The notes beneath the pieces are model-generated. The model was not told the DNA's origin and did not search any database. It saw only the letters and a program-made list of their open reading frames with translations. Source: Prostheceraeus crozeri (taxonomy: Eukaryota; Platyhelminthes; Polycladida; Euryleptidae). Taken from it: a stretch of DNA of 64,000 nucleotides. Numbering within the stretch: position 1 is the stretch's first letter; every line of letters starts with the position of its first letter. Positions 34,907 to 48,500 of this stretch are shown here, in pieces. The stretch covers positions 62,001 through 126,000 of the forward strand of contig CAJQUW010004454.1 in NCBI GenBank assembly GCA_907163375.1, written 5' to 3'. Both the position numbers and the translations under genes were made by a program.

Positions 34907-37900
34907 GTACATGGTTAGATTATTTCCTGCCCTGAAGATACATCATTCCGAAAATTATGGTGACAGAACTATGCAGGAACACATCAGCATGCAAAACTCG
35001 GAGCAATAAGAGGACGCTACGATTAGCAAAAGTAGGAACGTTCATATCGCTTATAGTATTGAAGCTAACAACTGATCTTTTTCACATACTTTTTCTCCTG
35101 TATAGGGCCTATTTCACTGATAATTTCAGAGATGACAGTACCGAGGATGGCAAACAAGATATAATTTTTGGGAAGAAATAGCGCAGCCAGATTCCATACT
35201 TCTCAAGTGCCACTTTCTTTACCAACACTGGTTAAGTGGATAAATAAGCACTAGAAACGACGCTTGGGTAGTGTGTCGATAATGGGGATAACTAAGCCTC
35301 CGAACCTTGAAATTGACCCGCCAAACCCCTGGGATTCGATCGAACCCACGTTGAGAACCACTGCTTTATATTGATAGCTCAATTTGACTATCCATTAATA
35401 AAATTGATTATAATACAATATAATACTGAGAAGCATCACTTTTTTTATAAATGCCAATGATGATATGACTGAAGTGAGCATATAGACTCTTGTCAATATT
35501 GTGATCATTATTTCACCTTTTTGCACCTGAGCACTTTCGCATGTAGACTATTGTGAAGAATGACCAGTAAAGATATATTTGAGAACCATTCATGCAACGA
35601 AAATGCTGAAAATGTCCTGCAATTGTATTGTCATTTTTTGAAGGATAAGCCGCGGATGCCCTGAATATGCAATCCATCTTTGTCATCGGCTGACTCACAC
35701 AAGGAATTCAATTTTTGCATCTTGATGATAACGAATTTTCTTAAAATAAGGCTTCAGGGTCAATTCACGACATAAAGAGATAGAGGTGCATACGCAGGCA
35801 TGTCATTCATCCGCAGATCCCCCCCCCTCTTGTCCTAAGTAGCACGAAAATGGTGGGTTCTAGGATATTCCCTGAGTAGTTGCAGATAGTAGTTTCAAAT
35901 ATAGTCACCTTGAACCACTTAAAGACTAACAACAAACTTGACTTAATGGCTAGCAACGTATGCTGCAAGGAACTACTCAGCTAGCTAGATTGCATGAGAG
36001 AGGCCCCTTCATCAACAAGATTGCATGAGAAGGGCCCCACTGTCAACAAAAGGCCACAAAAAGTGCTTATGAGAAGCACCCCTTCCTCAACAATTTAGGG
36101 AACAAACAATTCAACAACAATTAGGGAAGCTTATCTGGTCGATTCAAAAGCTAGTCTTAAATTTGATTTAAATTACACGGGAATTTGAAGCTTAAAGCTT
36201 GACAGCCACCTGTAAGTAAATATCATTGAATCTGAAATATATTCTTGCCATGACAGATTAATATAATGTCAATTGTGATAAGATGAATGACAGCACTCTC
36301 AATCAGAATAGCAATTTCTGCATCTAATATTGACACGCACATTGACTGCGTACTTTGAGAAGGTGTCAAAATCGAATTTTCTCATTCTAATGGGGTACGT
36401 TTATGAATCGAAGTGATAGGCTTGCTTCTTAAGGAGTATAGACTTAGACGCTTCTTGCAAATTTCAGTTTTGGGATAGCAACTGGCCTGTCATTTAATCG
36501 AGTGACGTAGCAGCTTTCAAGGATCCTGTCACACTTTTTTAGCTACCTACTTACTTGAAATTCATAATTGAGTTTGAGATGATTCGTCTCCTGTGCGTTT
36601 CGCAGTACGTATATGTTCTAAGCTCACACGTAGTAGCTCTGCATGTGTTTGTGACGAAGAATTTGGATTTGGTTGCGCTCCAATTGACAATAGAGCTGCT
36701 TCTTCCGAAATATTATCTGTATAAGTGACAAAGGGAAGCTACACCCGTCTTGCAGAGCGACTTCAACTCGTTAACGAGTCTTTCACTCATGATTCTTGCC
36801 ACGTTTATCAACCCGTTTGAGAAGGCTAAGATGTGTTTGTAGAGCGTCGGCTCACAGATGGCAATAATAGGCCAACTCTATTAGTGGAAGGATGGTGGAC
36901 TTGGAAAAGATAGCAAGCAATCAAGTGCAAGATGGCTACTGGCAAGAAAGGCTGCCAATGCATTGAACTGCTAGCTTTCTGATGGATTGAGCGGCTCCCA
37001 TGAAAAGTTATTGGTGACGAAGGAAGGAAATGGAATCTTGATCTCCGAAATGCGAAATGGGGGAAAATGCGACCTGAAAAAGACTGATTTTTTTAATGTC
37101 GAGCAACTGTGCTATCATCATTGATTCAAATTTAACGATAAATTTAAGATTTGATCTTCAAGACTTGAGGATTTCGGGTGTGAAGTTGTTTCGATCATAG
37201 AAAATTACGTCGGTAATAGTGGTCGTTAAAGTGGGTGACTTTCAAAGTCCCTTTTACTCCGCAATTGGGGTAATTAGGACATACATGGCCTGGGAGTAAT
37301 TGCGACGTTTTCATATAGTTGACGCGAATTACATGCCGATGAAAGGTTGGAAATTTGAAATGAAATGACCGTGATGAATTGCACTCCTGTTCTATTGATG
37401 GACCTACTGATCTTGATGAAATAATCTCAAGGGAGTAATCGATACCAAGAATTGAGACGTTTCACTCGTGTGAGTGGATCTAAGCGTATGTAGGACCGTG
37501 GATCTGATGTTCTTCATTATGTCGGTAGATTTATGTTAATGATATGACAGCACATAGGCTGAGTTGTTGTATAATAAACCTATGGTAAGAGCTTTTTGTA
37601 AATCGAATAGGCCTATTTTAGAGTAAGCTACATATTTGTGGTGCTTAAATTGATGTACGGTCAGAAAACTTCAAAATTGTCTATTTCATGAATTATGCTG
37701 TAGAAATCAAATTTAGACCCTTTTATATCGTAGAGGTTTCTCGCTCTTTTTGGATATAGAGCCTTTCTTTTGACTGACCTAATACTGCGTCTTTCTGTCG
37801 CTTATCAATCGAAATCCTTGAACTCGAACCTAACTTGGATCTTCTGCATTCAGCATCGTTTCAGACATCCATTATCTCAAAATATGTTGGTGACGTTTTC

Positions 37901-39101
37901 ATTGACAGATCATATTATGTGTAACTACAGAAGTGTATAAGAAAATTAAGCGGCTAAAATCAACCTTTTGAACTTAGTCGCAATTACGATGGGCCTTGAC
38001 GCATTTACCGCGGACTTATTTTGCACTACCTAAATCTATCGAGCTTTGTGAATGATGAATAGGTATTCGATCGACGCCGCTATTTCGTGTAGATGAACTC
38101 GACATCTTACTCAGCTAAAAAATCGCCATCGTTATTTCCAACTTGCTTCACTTGAAAGCAAATAATATTTTTTGCACAGTAGATCAAACTAAGTCAAATT
38201 TAAAAAAAAAGCAAAATCTTTCATGATGTGCCACGGCAACAATTAGCAATATTTTTGTGAAGCGATATTTGTTTGCGCAACTATTGCATTATTGTTTTTT
38301 CGTGGCATTCCACGATTTAGTTATCTTAAATGCCCAAAATGACAACATAGCGAAAAATTGTCATAAATACATATAGGGGTAATAGTTATTTACACAACTA
38401 GTGCATGATTGCTTTATTACTGCATTCCACGTGTTAGATATTTTAAATACCCGAACCAGTACGGTGAGGACTATTAGAATCTAAAGAGCTCGAATGCTAT
38501 GATGCAATCTCATGCACGAGTTGCGTAGAGAATTTTATTTGGCAACGTGCTATGATGATCAAGGAAGAATTGTGACTGATCTGTCTATGATTATCAAGAG
38601 CATTTGAGTAGAAATCTAGCCTGACCAATCGTGTAGATATCTATTCACAGATCTAATCTATACTAAAACAGGATAAGAATGCTCACTCATAATTGGCTTG
38701 GATTACGCTCCTTCCAGTGCATTGGAGCAGTCATTTCCCGCGTGGACAATAATCTGCTTTACAAGTCAAATAAAGTGATAGGACATCTACATTGGATGCT
38801 CGGAGACAAAAATATGTTACAAGAGTTATCGATGCAGGTACGTGTGGATGCAAAATGGCACATATGCCCCCCAAACCACCCTATTTCTAGCATGATGAGC
38901 CTTATACAACATTGTACTGGTGACGGCTAATTTGCTACTTCTCGCAATGAATTTGATCGAAGCCTGTTATCTCTACAACTTGTTCCTTTAAGGAAATTGC
39001 ATCCGCTAATTTTTATGAAATTGCATATCTACAATTTTCCAATGTGCAGAATGATATCTCGTGACTTTCACATGTTTAATTGTTATTTTCTTGGTTTTCA
39101 G
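34907..39101. other. Region upstream of CUL2 coding start
   Basis: No coding exon is recognised. It must contain the intron and probably the 5' UTR exon and promoter of CUL2, because a 3' splice site lies just before the ATG-bearing exon, but I cannot place them. A hAT-like terminus at 35322-35363 is listed separately. Confidence 0.4.
35322..35363. mobile_element. Solo hAT (Charlie-like) terminus
   Basis: GTTGAGAACCACTG (35350-35363) is the reverse of the CAGTGGTTCTCAAC terminus common to Charlie-type hAT elements. It is preceded by CCCCTGGGATTCGATCGAAC and similar text seen in such elements. No left end was found, so this is a fragment. Confidence 0.5.
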
Positions 39102-39540
39102 TCGTTTTCATTTGATGTCACTAAAACCGCAAAACATCAAATTCGAAGACAAATGGGATAAATTGCATCCTGTTATTAGCAATGTTCTATCATGCGAGCG
39201 AGTCACACGGAAGGACTGGAATTCGGGGTTTCATGATGTGTACTCCTTATGTGTTGCAACGCCCGAACCTCTCTGCAAGCGCCTCTACCAGGAAATCAAA
39301 CATTATTTAGAAGAACACATCACTGATGTTCGAAAGTCATTAGAAGACTGTTCTAATGAACATCTCATATCGACTTATTATACGCTATGGGATAGATTTT
39401 ACAATGGCTCTCAGTATTTAGACAATCTCCTCAGATATTTGAATACCCAGTACGTAAAGAAACGGAAACCTGTCCAACAGGATATCTTATTCAGCGCAAT
39501 ACATATCTCGAAAGCGACCCACAATCTAGAAATGTTTGAG
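39102..39540 (+). CDS. cul2: cul2 first coding exon
   Basis: A 3' splice site (TTGGTTTTCAG) ends at 39101, then 13 bases of 5' UTR precede the ATG at 39115, so at least one non-coding exon lies upstream. The 142 codons encode the first cullin repeat, including FEDKWDKLHP and the CUL2-diagnostic ATPEPLCKRLY. In known structures this N-terminal region contacts Elongin C and the receptor box. The donor is GAG|GTGAGT, phase 0. Confidence 0.95.
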
Positions 39541-42500
39541 GTGAGTTATTCATCATTTTACGGTGTGTGTATTAGGTGTAGGCCTACCAGTAAAATGGAT
39601 CTGTTACTTTTCTAAATTACAGATTTTGTTAAATGGAAAATGTATATACATTTATACATGACCCTCGCTCCATCTTTCTTTTATGCCATCAGACAAGCTT
39701 TAAAAGAGGATTTTTATGTGCGAAATATTTATGTGTTTCGGGTCCGGACCCTTCAACGACGCTTAAAAAGCCAAAAGAGACACATGCAAAGTGACTATAT
39801 GTGAATACAAATGGATTGATAATATAGAGACCTTGCCGTTCCTTACAACAATTCGATTTCTGACGAGATTGAATCAATCTAGCTTCACACAATGCAGTAT
39901 CGTCAGAACTACCAGCACACTTCAGAATCTTCACCTCAAAGTCGTCAATCGAACTACAACCACAATCGCTCCACACATGCACACTCAATGCACTGAAATC
40001 ATCACGATTGATAACTGCGACTATGCTCTTGGTATGTAGTCTTGAAAGTCCGGAATGTTTTAACGATATAATTGCCTTTTCATACTTCGCAAATGAATTC
40101 ATAGTCAATATTCTCAAAATATCAATAAAAAATATGTGGCAAATAATTCTAATAAATACAATTCTCGTGTTTCATTATTTCGTGTTAATTGAAGTGGTCT
40201 TTTAGTTTGCTGCTATTATTTTCATTTATCAGACGAATATTTAAATCACATTTAGTAATGAAAGAGTTGATTTCACGATTCAGTTTATCGTTAACAAAAG
40301 GGATAGCTACGTACGCATTACTATTTTGCTCTGTACATGTGCGTTCAGTTTTCCGTCTTCTTGTGTTGTTTATTTCATTTATACTGCAGCCATTCTTGAG
40401 TAATTTATTTCTAATCTTGGTACAAGCTTCTTGTTTTAGGATGTCAGTACTACTATTTCTCCTCACCGAAACAAGAGAGAGTTTTTAACAAAATTTCATC
40501 TTGAGACGATGCCTCGATTGCTCGATGACTCGATTTATGCAGGGAATTTCTCGAAGTAATACTGTAGTGTTTGTACATAATCTGATCATCTTGACAACAA
40601 ATACTTCTGTCTAAGTAATCAAGAACCTTATTTGGGACTTCCATTATGAAGTGGATATTTTTATTTATGTTACCGCATATGCTAAGGATTCAATCAAATT
40701 TATCGAAATTATTGGGGAGTCGTCCATCCCCGAAACCGTGAAGAGACGTAAAACGAGGAAGAAAGAAGTGGTCCCATGATGATATCAGCAATATTCCGTC
40801 TAAATAATTGGGGGAAATCCCACACGTATCCAAATTAAATAAGGCTTGTCACTGTTCACTACTCATAAAAATAACCGCGTGGTGCTAAATGGATGCCCAT
40901 GAGAATTCCCGAAAGTTGTAGATTTTGTCGTCAAATTTTATTTCATAATTGTGTGAGACAAACCGAAGACAATTAATAAATTCCTTAACGGTTATACCCA
41001 TGTTATAGATATCTTGCTATTATCTTCGGGCAAAGTTGTCAATGACTTCAAGGGCATTGTCAATAGGGATGTTTGGGTATAAACTGACCACTTTCAACGA
41101 GATGTAAACACAATTATCATCACAAGAAATGTCACGAAGGTTAGTGATCAAATCAGAAGTGCAGTTCAAATGAACCGGTCCAATCTAAACCAATTCATGT
41201 AAAATTTGACTGCAAATCTAATCTACTTTTTCAGTAGGTGTATTAGCCGTAGATGCTACGGGTCTCAGGGGAAAGCTCTATCTACTCTATCTGGTCTTGA
41301 TATTAGCAGGTTCACTACCCACTGCATGTGATCTCTAGACTTGAGACATAGACAATTTGGTTTCGAATATAGAATTAACAAACTAGTTCGCTTGACGCTT
41401 ATTCTCATGCATTTTCATTTGAGGCATACTTTGTAAGTATTCACATCCTTCAATAATTGTTCATCAGCGGTTCTGTAACTGCTTTTCTCAGTGATGCATA
41501 GTCCTTTAGATAGTTCAATTTTGTCTTCGTTATCTCTAGTCATGTGTTTTGGAAACCCGTACTCCGATCGAACGGAATTCTTTTATTTTGATTATTTTCA
41601 TTTTTAATTTTTTTTTTGTTGCTCATTACATCTAAAGTAATACGTGCACCTATCTAGAGCTAAGTGAATGTCAGCCATGAAACCACCGTTCAAAACAGGT
41701 GGCGTTGTAAAATTGGACCTTTCTCTAGAGATTACTACAAGTAGCAGGTAGAGGGATATCAGTATTATTTACAGTTCAGTATCACAAACATTTTCATCGC
41801 TACCTCTAACATTGCTAAATCATTATTATAGCTTTCCATAAGTTTTCTTGATTACAGATATTGAAGATTATAGTCAACTCGTATTTGAAGCACTCCTTTC
41901 ATTGTATTTTGATTTGCTACTTCTCTATTCTAAGTTTTAATAAAAGGACAGACATCCAACGTTTCGGCTTGCGAAGACATTGTTATGAGCAAATTGGCTA
42001 CTTGTACTTTGCTAAAGGTAACTTACCAATTATTGTTCGTGATCAGTTAGCAATGTATTTTAATTGATCTGTGCGCTTCAGCGATTCTATTGGTGGCGGA
42101 ATCAGTAAAGTACTGAATAATGCTCACAAAAGTAAGATTTGATCATTAATTGTAGTGCAAGAGTCTTGCAGCAAGTCTAACTTACCTGGAAAGGTGACCG
42201 ACTTTAATGTATGTTGTTCGAAGCCGATTTAAACCAAGTGGCAATTGTTCATCATACCGTTCATTATTCTGATGCAGCAGTTGGTGGGTTGGGCCGAACA
42301 GATGCCTCGAGAGACCCACAGCTTTGCGGTGTGATTTATTTCAATTTGTTTCAATTGTTCACTTTCAAATATTGTGTACACTCACTTCAAATAGAGGAAA
42401 CACTAGAATCACAGCAAATTTTTGGTAGTCTGATCTCGCGCTGTCATCAATTCATACTTATTTGGATGTAATTTGGGTTTCAGATTTCACGATGTTGTCT

Positions 42501-45500
42501 TCATCACTCTGAAAATGTACGACCATTTTTAGTTTTTAAAGTGAATGAAGTATTCAGTCTATCGAAGGACCTTTTGTTAGAATGGCTGTCACATTTTCTT
42601 AGATAGAAGTAGAGGCCCTAGTTCTAAGTCACTACTTCTCATGGCCACCTTTAAAATGTCTAGCCGATGACTGCAATCATAAACATTGTGTAATCATCAC
42701 TGTATGCCCTTGTAGCCATCTAATTTCCACATTGCAATGGCCTAGGCAACGGCGCCGTATGAAGAGATTTTATTCATCACGTGGTTTACTGAAGGCTAAA
42801 CAGCGAGTTCAATGCTGAAACCGAAGTTGAAGAACTATTCAGGTGGCATGCGCTTACACAAAGCTCCAAACACAGGCCCAAGGTATTTGTCGGTGCACAT
42901 AGTTTCAAAACTCACAACAGAATGATACAAGCTGAGATAAATGCATGAGAATTTTGGACTTGACCTCAGCCATTGCGCAACGTGTTTATGACTGTGGTCA
43001 TTGGACCATAAAGGTTACAGCTTCACCGTGATTGCAAGACAGAGAGAATTATTGAAGGAGAATAAGACTGTTTGGTAGATAGAAGGTCCGATTCCTTCCA
43101 AGCATTCATGTGGCCAGCTCACTTAACAAATAGGCAACTTCAGAATGTGGAGAAACTCCTGTCTCTCAACAGCGAACTGTTTAACAATTTTTGTTTCTTT
43201 ACCAGATCAAAATGGGAAACAATATTCTAAAAAAATATTCTTGTTCCTATTACAGTGACAAATTAAATTCTGCGCACTTGTGTTTGATGAATCTGAAGTG
43301 AAAATTGATAATTCGTACTTATCGATACTTCCTCCAATCACCAGACTTAGCATCATCGTCACCATATCTCGGCAACTCATCTCCGTTCTATTCTAGTCGC
43401 TCATTTTATCACCCATAACTCACTGACTGGCACACGGTTGCCATTCGTCGTTGGAATTGAAGTTCGGACTCTCTGGTCTTCAGTGCTGAAATCAGCGGAT
43501 AATTGTCTTATTTTAGCCTCCTGATGAATTTGCCACTTTCCTGACAGATCATGCTATTCAAAAGAGAGTCGAAGTTTGGAATAACGCACTTATTGATGTG
43601 TTCACTTTCCGTAAATACATGGTGAAAGGTTGCAACCTTGCGCGCACGCGCTGACAGAAAGGGGACATTGAGAGTATGCAGGTCATACTTGAAACAGTGA
43701 ATTATGGTTTGAGTCCGACCTTGACCTCTTCTGAAATGCTCAGAGGGTTGATTCAGGAGGACCAAGGAAAGCGGAATTTTGTTACCTGAGGCTTCTCAAG
43801 CAGTGGTCAATCAGACATTGACGACGTTGCCGCAAGGTGACACTCAGAGGGGCAACTCGAGATTTTCTGCGGACAGTGCACGCCCACAGCTAGAGCGTTG
43901 CGGAGGAGAGACCTATGAGTAGTATCCATGACCTGCCTTCTTGTGTCGGTAACTGGAACTGCTTCTAAACCGTAGTGGAGTTAAAAATCTTCTTCGAAAA
44001 GTGAGGTACTTGCCCTGCCAAGCATTTTCTGGAGTCCCGCGACATGATGCGGCTGCAGAGGTAATTAAAGAGAATACATGATGATGGAATATATCAGATT
44101 TTGTGTCCCATAGTGCATTGTCAGTTTATCACTGTCACTATGTGCTGGATGTAGAACATTAATACTTTTATGAGCTTGTGAAATGACGGCTAGACAGACT
44201 TATTCGTATTCAATTAGGCTGCCATTTATTTTTTGTTGTGTTGAGCAAAGTTTTCAATTCAGTTGGAATAATGGTTTGGTATTTTTCTATTTCAGCTTGC
44301 TATGGAGTTGTGGATGGACATGACACGCTCCATCAAAGATCGCTTGATAGCTTTGATTTTGAGTGAATTGCATAATGAACGTTCAGAAGGCCTCCCGGTG
44401 AAAAATTCCACTATTCTTCGTGCTGTTATCCAGTCGTTTGTGACAATGCAGAAGTGGAGACTGAGGCATCCATTAGCATTTTATCAAGATGAATTGGAGA
44501 AACCAATATTGGAGCAGATGTCACAATATTACTCCGAGCTTGGCTGTCGAATGGCTTTGGAGAGTAACTGTTCAGTTTACATGCAGAAAGTAAGTAGTGA
44601 CTGAAATGTTCCTGCTCTGATATTCAATGTCCATCCTCCTATTTCAGGTTCTACAGATAATGAATTCTGAGCAGCTTCGATGTGATAAGTTTTTGGATTC
44701 CTCTTCGTGGACACATATCATTACTTTATTGAGACAAGTGTTAGTCATTGATCAAATCGATTTCCTAAATCAGCACGCAGAAGCTATCGTTCGAGAAGAG
44801 AGCTCAGAGGGTGAGTTTATTCGATGACGCGCTTTGAAGAGATTGTGGCCAGACATTAAAAATATGAATATTTTGGAAAGAGTCAAATGTTTGTGTCGTA
44901 AAATATTGGATTTGAACTGCATAGCTACACTGATTTTCTTTTCATTGAATACTTACCAACCACCTAAAGTTGAATTTACATTTTTTGTACGATGTTTACT
45001 GTTTTCTGATATTTCCTCTCTTCCCTCAGTCAAGTCATTGCTATCGGTATTTACATGGAGGTGCTTCTCTCTCTTGCACTTCTATATTTGTCTCAGTTTT
45101 CTATTTCCTATCCAACAGTTTTACAGAAGAATTAATGTAAAATTCAAATATTTATTTCGATAATGAAAATCACAGACAATCACAAAACTCTTGTACATTT
45201 TCGGAAATGGTCATTCAATTACGAGCAACAAACAGGTCTCTAAAAATATGAGGTTGAATCGCATGTTGCAATGCATCATTCAAGTACGAGAACTTAAGAA
45301 ATAAGTCATAAAAGATAGAAGGATGGAGTACATGTTTAAATTATAGAGTGAAGTACAGGTAGGGATATATGAGTCTTGAATTATTTATTGCTTGCATCGA
45401 TATTCCTTCAATACTTGCCTGAAGATAGCTGCTGATGGCCGCTGATATATATCGCTACCCATAATCCAATATTTTGCGATCAGAAAATTTGGCTCTTTTC

Positions 45501-48500
45501 AAAATATTTACAGCTTTGAAAAGAAATACGATAAATTCTTCGATAAAGGTGCGTTCACAGACCGATAATGATGACATTTATGTCGTGACAGTATTTCATC
45601 CTCTCGACTCAATGATTTCCCGTTTATCTTCACTGTTCAAGTTGTACTTGTTGGTACTAGTTCATCGTCCTGGTTACCTGATTTTGTTGTATCAGAATTT
45701 CATTTTCTTCACCTCAATCAGATGAGATAGAAACAACTCAGCTACGAAATATAATATCTCCATGTTCACAACGTTGGGGAGCAACACGTTCCGTCAATAA
45801 TCTTGGCATTCATCCATTTATTTCATGAATATGTTTGATCTAGATTTTGGATCGGATTATTATGTTGACTTGCTAATTCGAACTTGGGGATGTAAACTGC
45901 TGGGTAATGTCGGAAGTGTTAATGAATGCCTCTGCCGCCGGGAGTGTTGCATTAGAGCTGTGCTGAAAATACGATGTCTCTACTGCACTGAAATGCAGCA
46001 TGAGTGTGGCGAGTTCAACTCCGTTCAATAAGCATTCGGACTATCGTCGTTTGTCATCAATGTGATTATTGCCATAAGGAACTCAACTGCATCACAAAAT
46101 GTTACGCGGCAATTTATTTTGACTTGATGACCAATGCGTTATAAACAGCAAGCCTGCATGTAGGGTTGAATCAATGGATGAATTAGAATCAGTCGTACAT
46201 TGTGCTCAGTTATAGTATTGCAAAATTGGATGTAATTCTGAATTATAATCAACATCTTTTGATATCTATAAATTCAAAAATATATTTGAAGATATAGACA
46301 TATTACGTAAGTATAAAATTGCAAGTTACACAGAAATGTTGAATATTCATGAATGTCGAAAATTGCCAGGAGCCTGATCATGCGTGTCAATCGTCGCTTC
46401 GGCCAGTAACTATAGTGTTCATTAGATGCCGCAGCTAATATTCAGAAAAGTGCATTTTCCCTACCTGGCAAGTTATCCAAACTCAGTGAGAATCTTACGT
46501 GCACCCGAGCCTCGGAACTTCGACTGTTTGAAAAATTGACATTGAGTCCCTTCAACGAATCATACTGGTGAGTCTTAAAGGCTTCAACATCAGCCATGCT
46601 GTCGGTTATAGCAGCTCCGCACAAAGTGAATGAGTTTCAAAGACCATATATCACAGAATTGAATTGTTTAAGCGTATCACTTTGCTAGAAGTGCAAACTG
46701 ATTCAAACAAATGGCAAATGCAGGAACTTAATAAGTGGGCAAAATGAAATTTTTAATACCTTACAGAGATAGGAAAAATAGCCGTGCATCGCTTGCGGAT
46801 TGCTCTGAATTCCTTCAAAATGCTCCGATCGCCATGATTCCTTCAGATTCGAAGAATTCAGATCATTGCGCAAAAGTCTTCTCGATAATGTGGGGCCCTC
46901 CGATCATTATTAAAAAAAGTTAGCAGGCGCACGAAAAAACGTTCACAAACTTCGCTGCAGAACTTGACATCGACAGTGTCTCTTTGCTGTTAAATACGGT
47001 TGATAACAGTCAATGAAACTTTGCACAATTGGACGTGCTTAATGTTGAACTGACCGCTCATTGTTCGATTGCTTTATGTCAGCAGATTGTGCCATTTCAT
47101 TAGCGCTACATGTTCCAATGTTTCCTTTCTAGTCAAACAGAAGAAGAGACGACCTGTCTAATTCTGTGCCATATATTTTCCAGAGCGCAACAGCAGGCGT
47201 TCTCAAGTATTATTACAGGAGAAAAGAGGGTGCCCGTAAAAAGAAGATAAGGCGCTAGAAAAGTTTGCTTTCATGAGTTGACAAAGGATAAAAAATAGGC
47301 TCTCCGGCTTTTTAGACCAATTTCTTCTTCGTCCGCCGCGCGCCTGATTATTCCCACTAGGTGGGGTCGGCGGCCAGAAGTTCCTGTATAGAGCCTCCAC
47401 CGGGTCCACTCTTAGTGTCCCTGGTGAAGCACTTCTCCTGCGTCCACTCTCGACAGACTACACCGACGTATGTTTCGAGTGCATCTCGTCGTACCTTATC
47501 GATTGTGTGATAGTAAATCAATGTTGCGCACCCTATAACTTAATCTTCCTTAGGATTAAGTGGCGCTCTGCGATCCACAACATTGGGAAGAATCGTCCAA
47601 CCCTACGAAGTGGGAGAAAAGGGACGTTAAACGCATAAGTATAAGTAAGTAAGGACTGCCGTCGCCGCCCCTTTACACTTCTAGAGACGGTTTTTAATCT
47701 TCTTATCCTTACAGGCATGCATTTTTATTCGCCTGTGGGAGAAATTTGATTTTGAGCGATATCAGCACTGCATCAAATACCCGCTCTTTGATTTAGGTGT
47801 TCCTTGAAGGGATCACGTGTGATCTTAATTGCATGAACTGAATCAACAATTTCATCATTTCCATGAGTGATGGATTTCCTCTTGAATTTTAGACTTGGCC
47901 AATATGTATGCATTGACGATTGAAGTTTGTAAACATGGTCATTTGTTAAAAGCTTTGGAAGCTCGAATTGAAGCTGAAGCGAGACAGGTGGTAACAGGAG
48001 TGCGACATGCAGATCCCCAATCTTCACCGGTCATGTTCGTTGAACTTCTTTTGAAGGTGCACAAACGCTACGCCGACCTTATTCAAGCTGTCTTCCGAGT
48101 AAGTTGATAGAATTTTTTATCCACTTTCTAATTTTTTCATGTCTTTGTACTATTTAGTTGGATCTAATGAGCTATTGAAGTACTTTTGCAAGTAGTTTGT
48201 GAAAGTTGCAAAATTTCTGATGAATTTACGAAATTTCAGTTTGAACAACCCCTGTGATAAGTTGTTTATAGTGGAAACACAGGACAGCCACTGTTGTATA
48301 ACCAAGGCATATATTCTGTTTTTCAATCTGCAGACCAATGGATTTAAAGGGGTGTCCGCGACCTTGAATAACCTTGACTTTGGAGATCAAAGTTTTAATA
48401 ATGAAGGAACAAAGAATATTTTTCGATTTGTCAGAAATTTTTATCAGTTTATTTTGAATCATTGATTTGACATGTCTATAAAGCAGGGCTGTAGAGCCGG

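Noticed and set aside
38679..38930. 83-codon frame upstream of CUL2 as a 5' exon
   Set aside because: No resemblance to any cullin N-terminus, no clear donor at its end, and CUL2 already begins with its own conserved MSLKP start.
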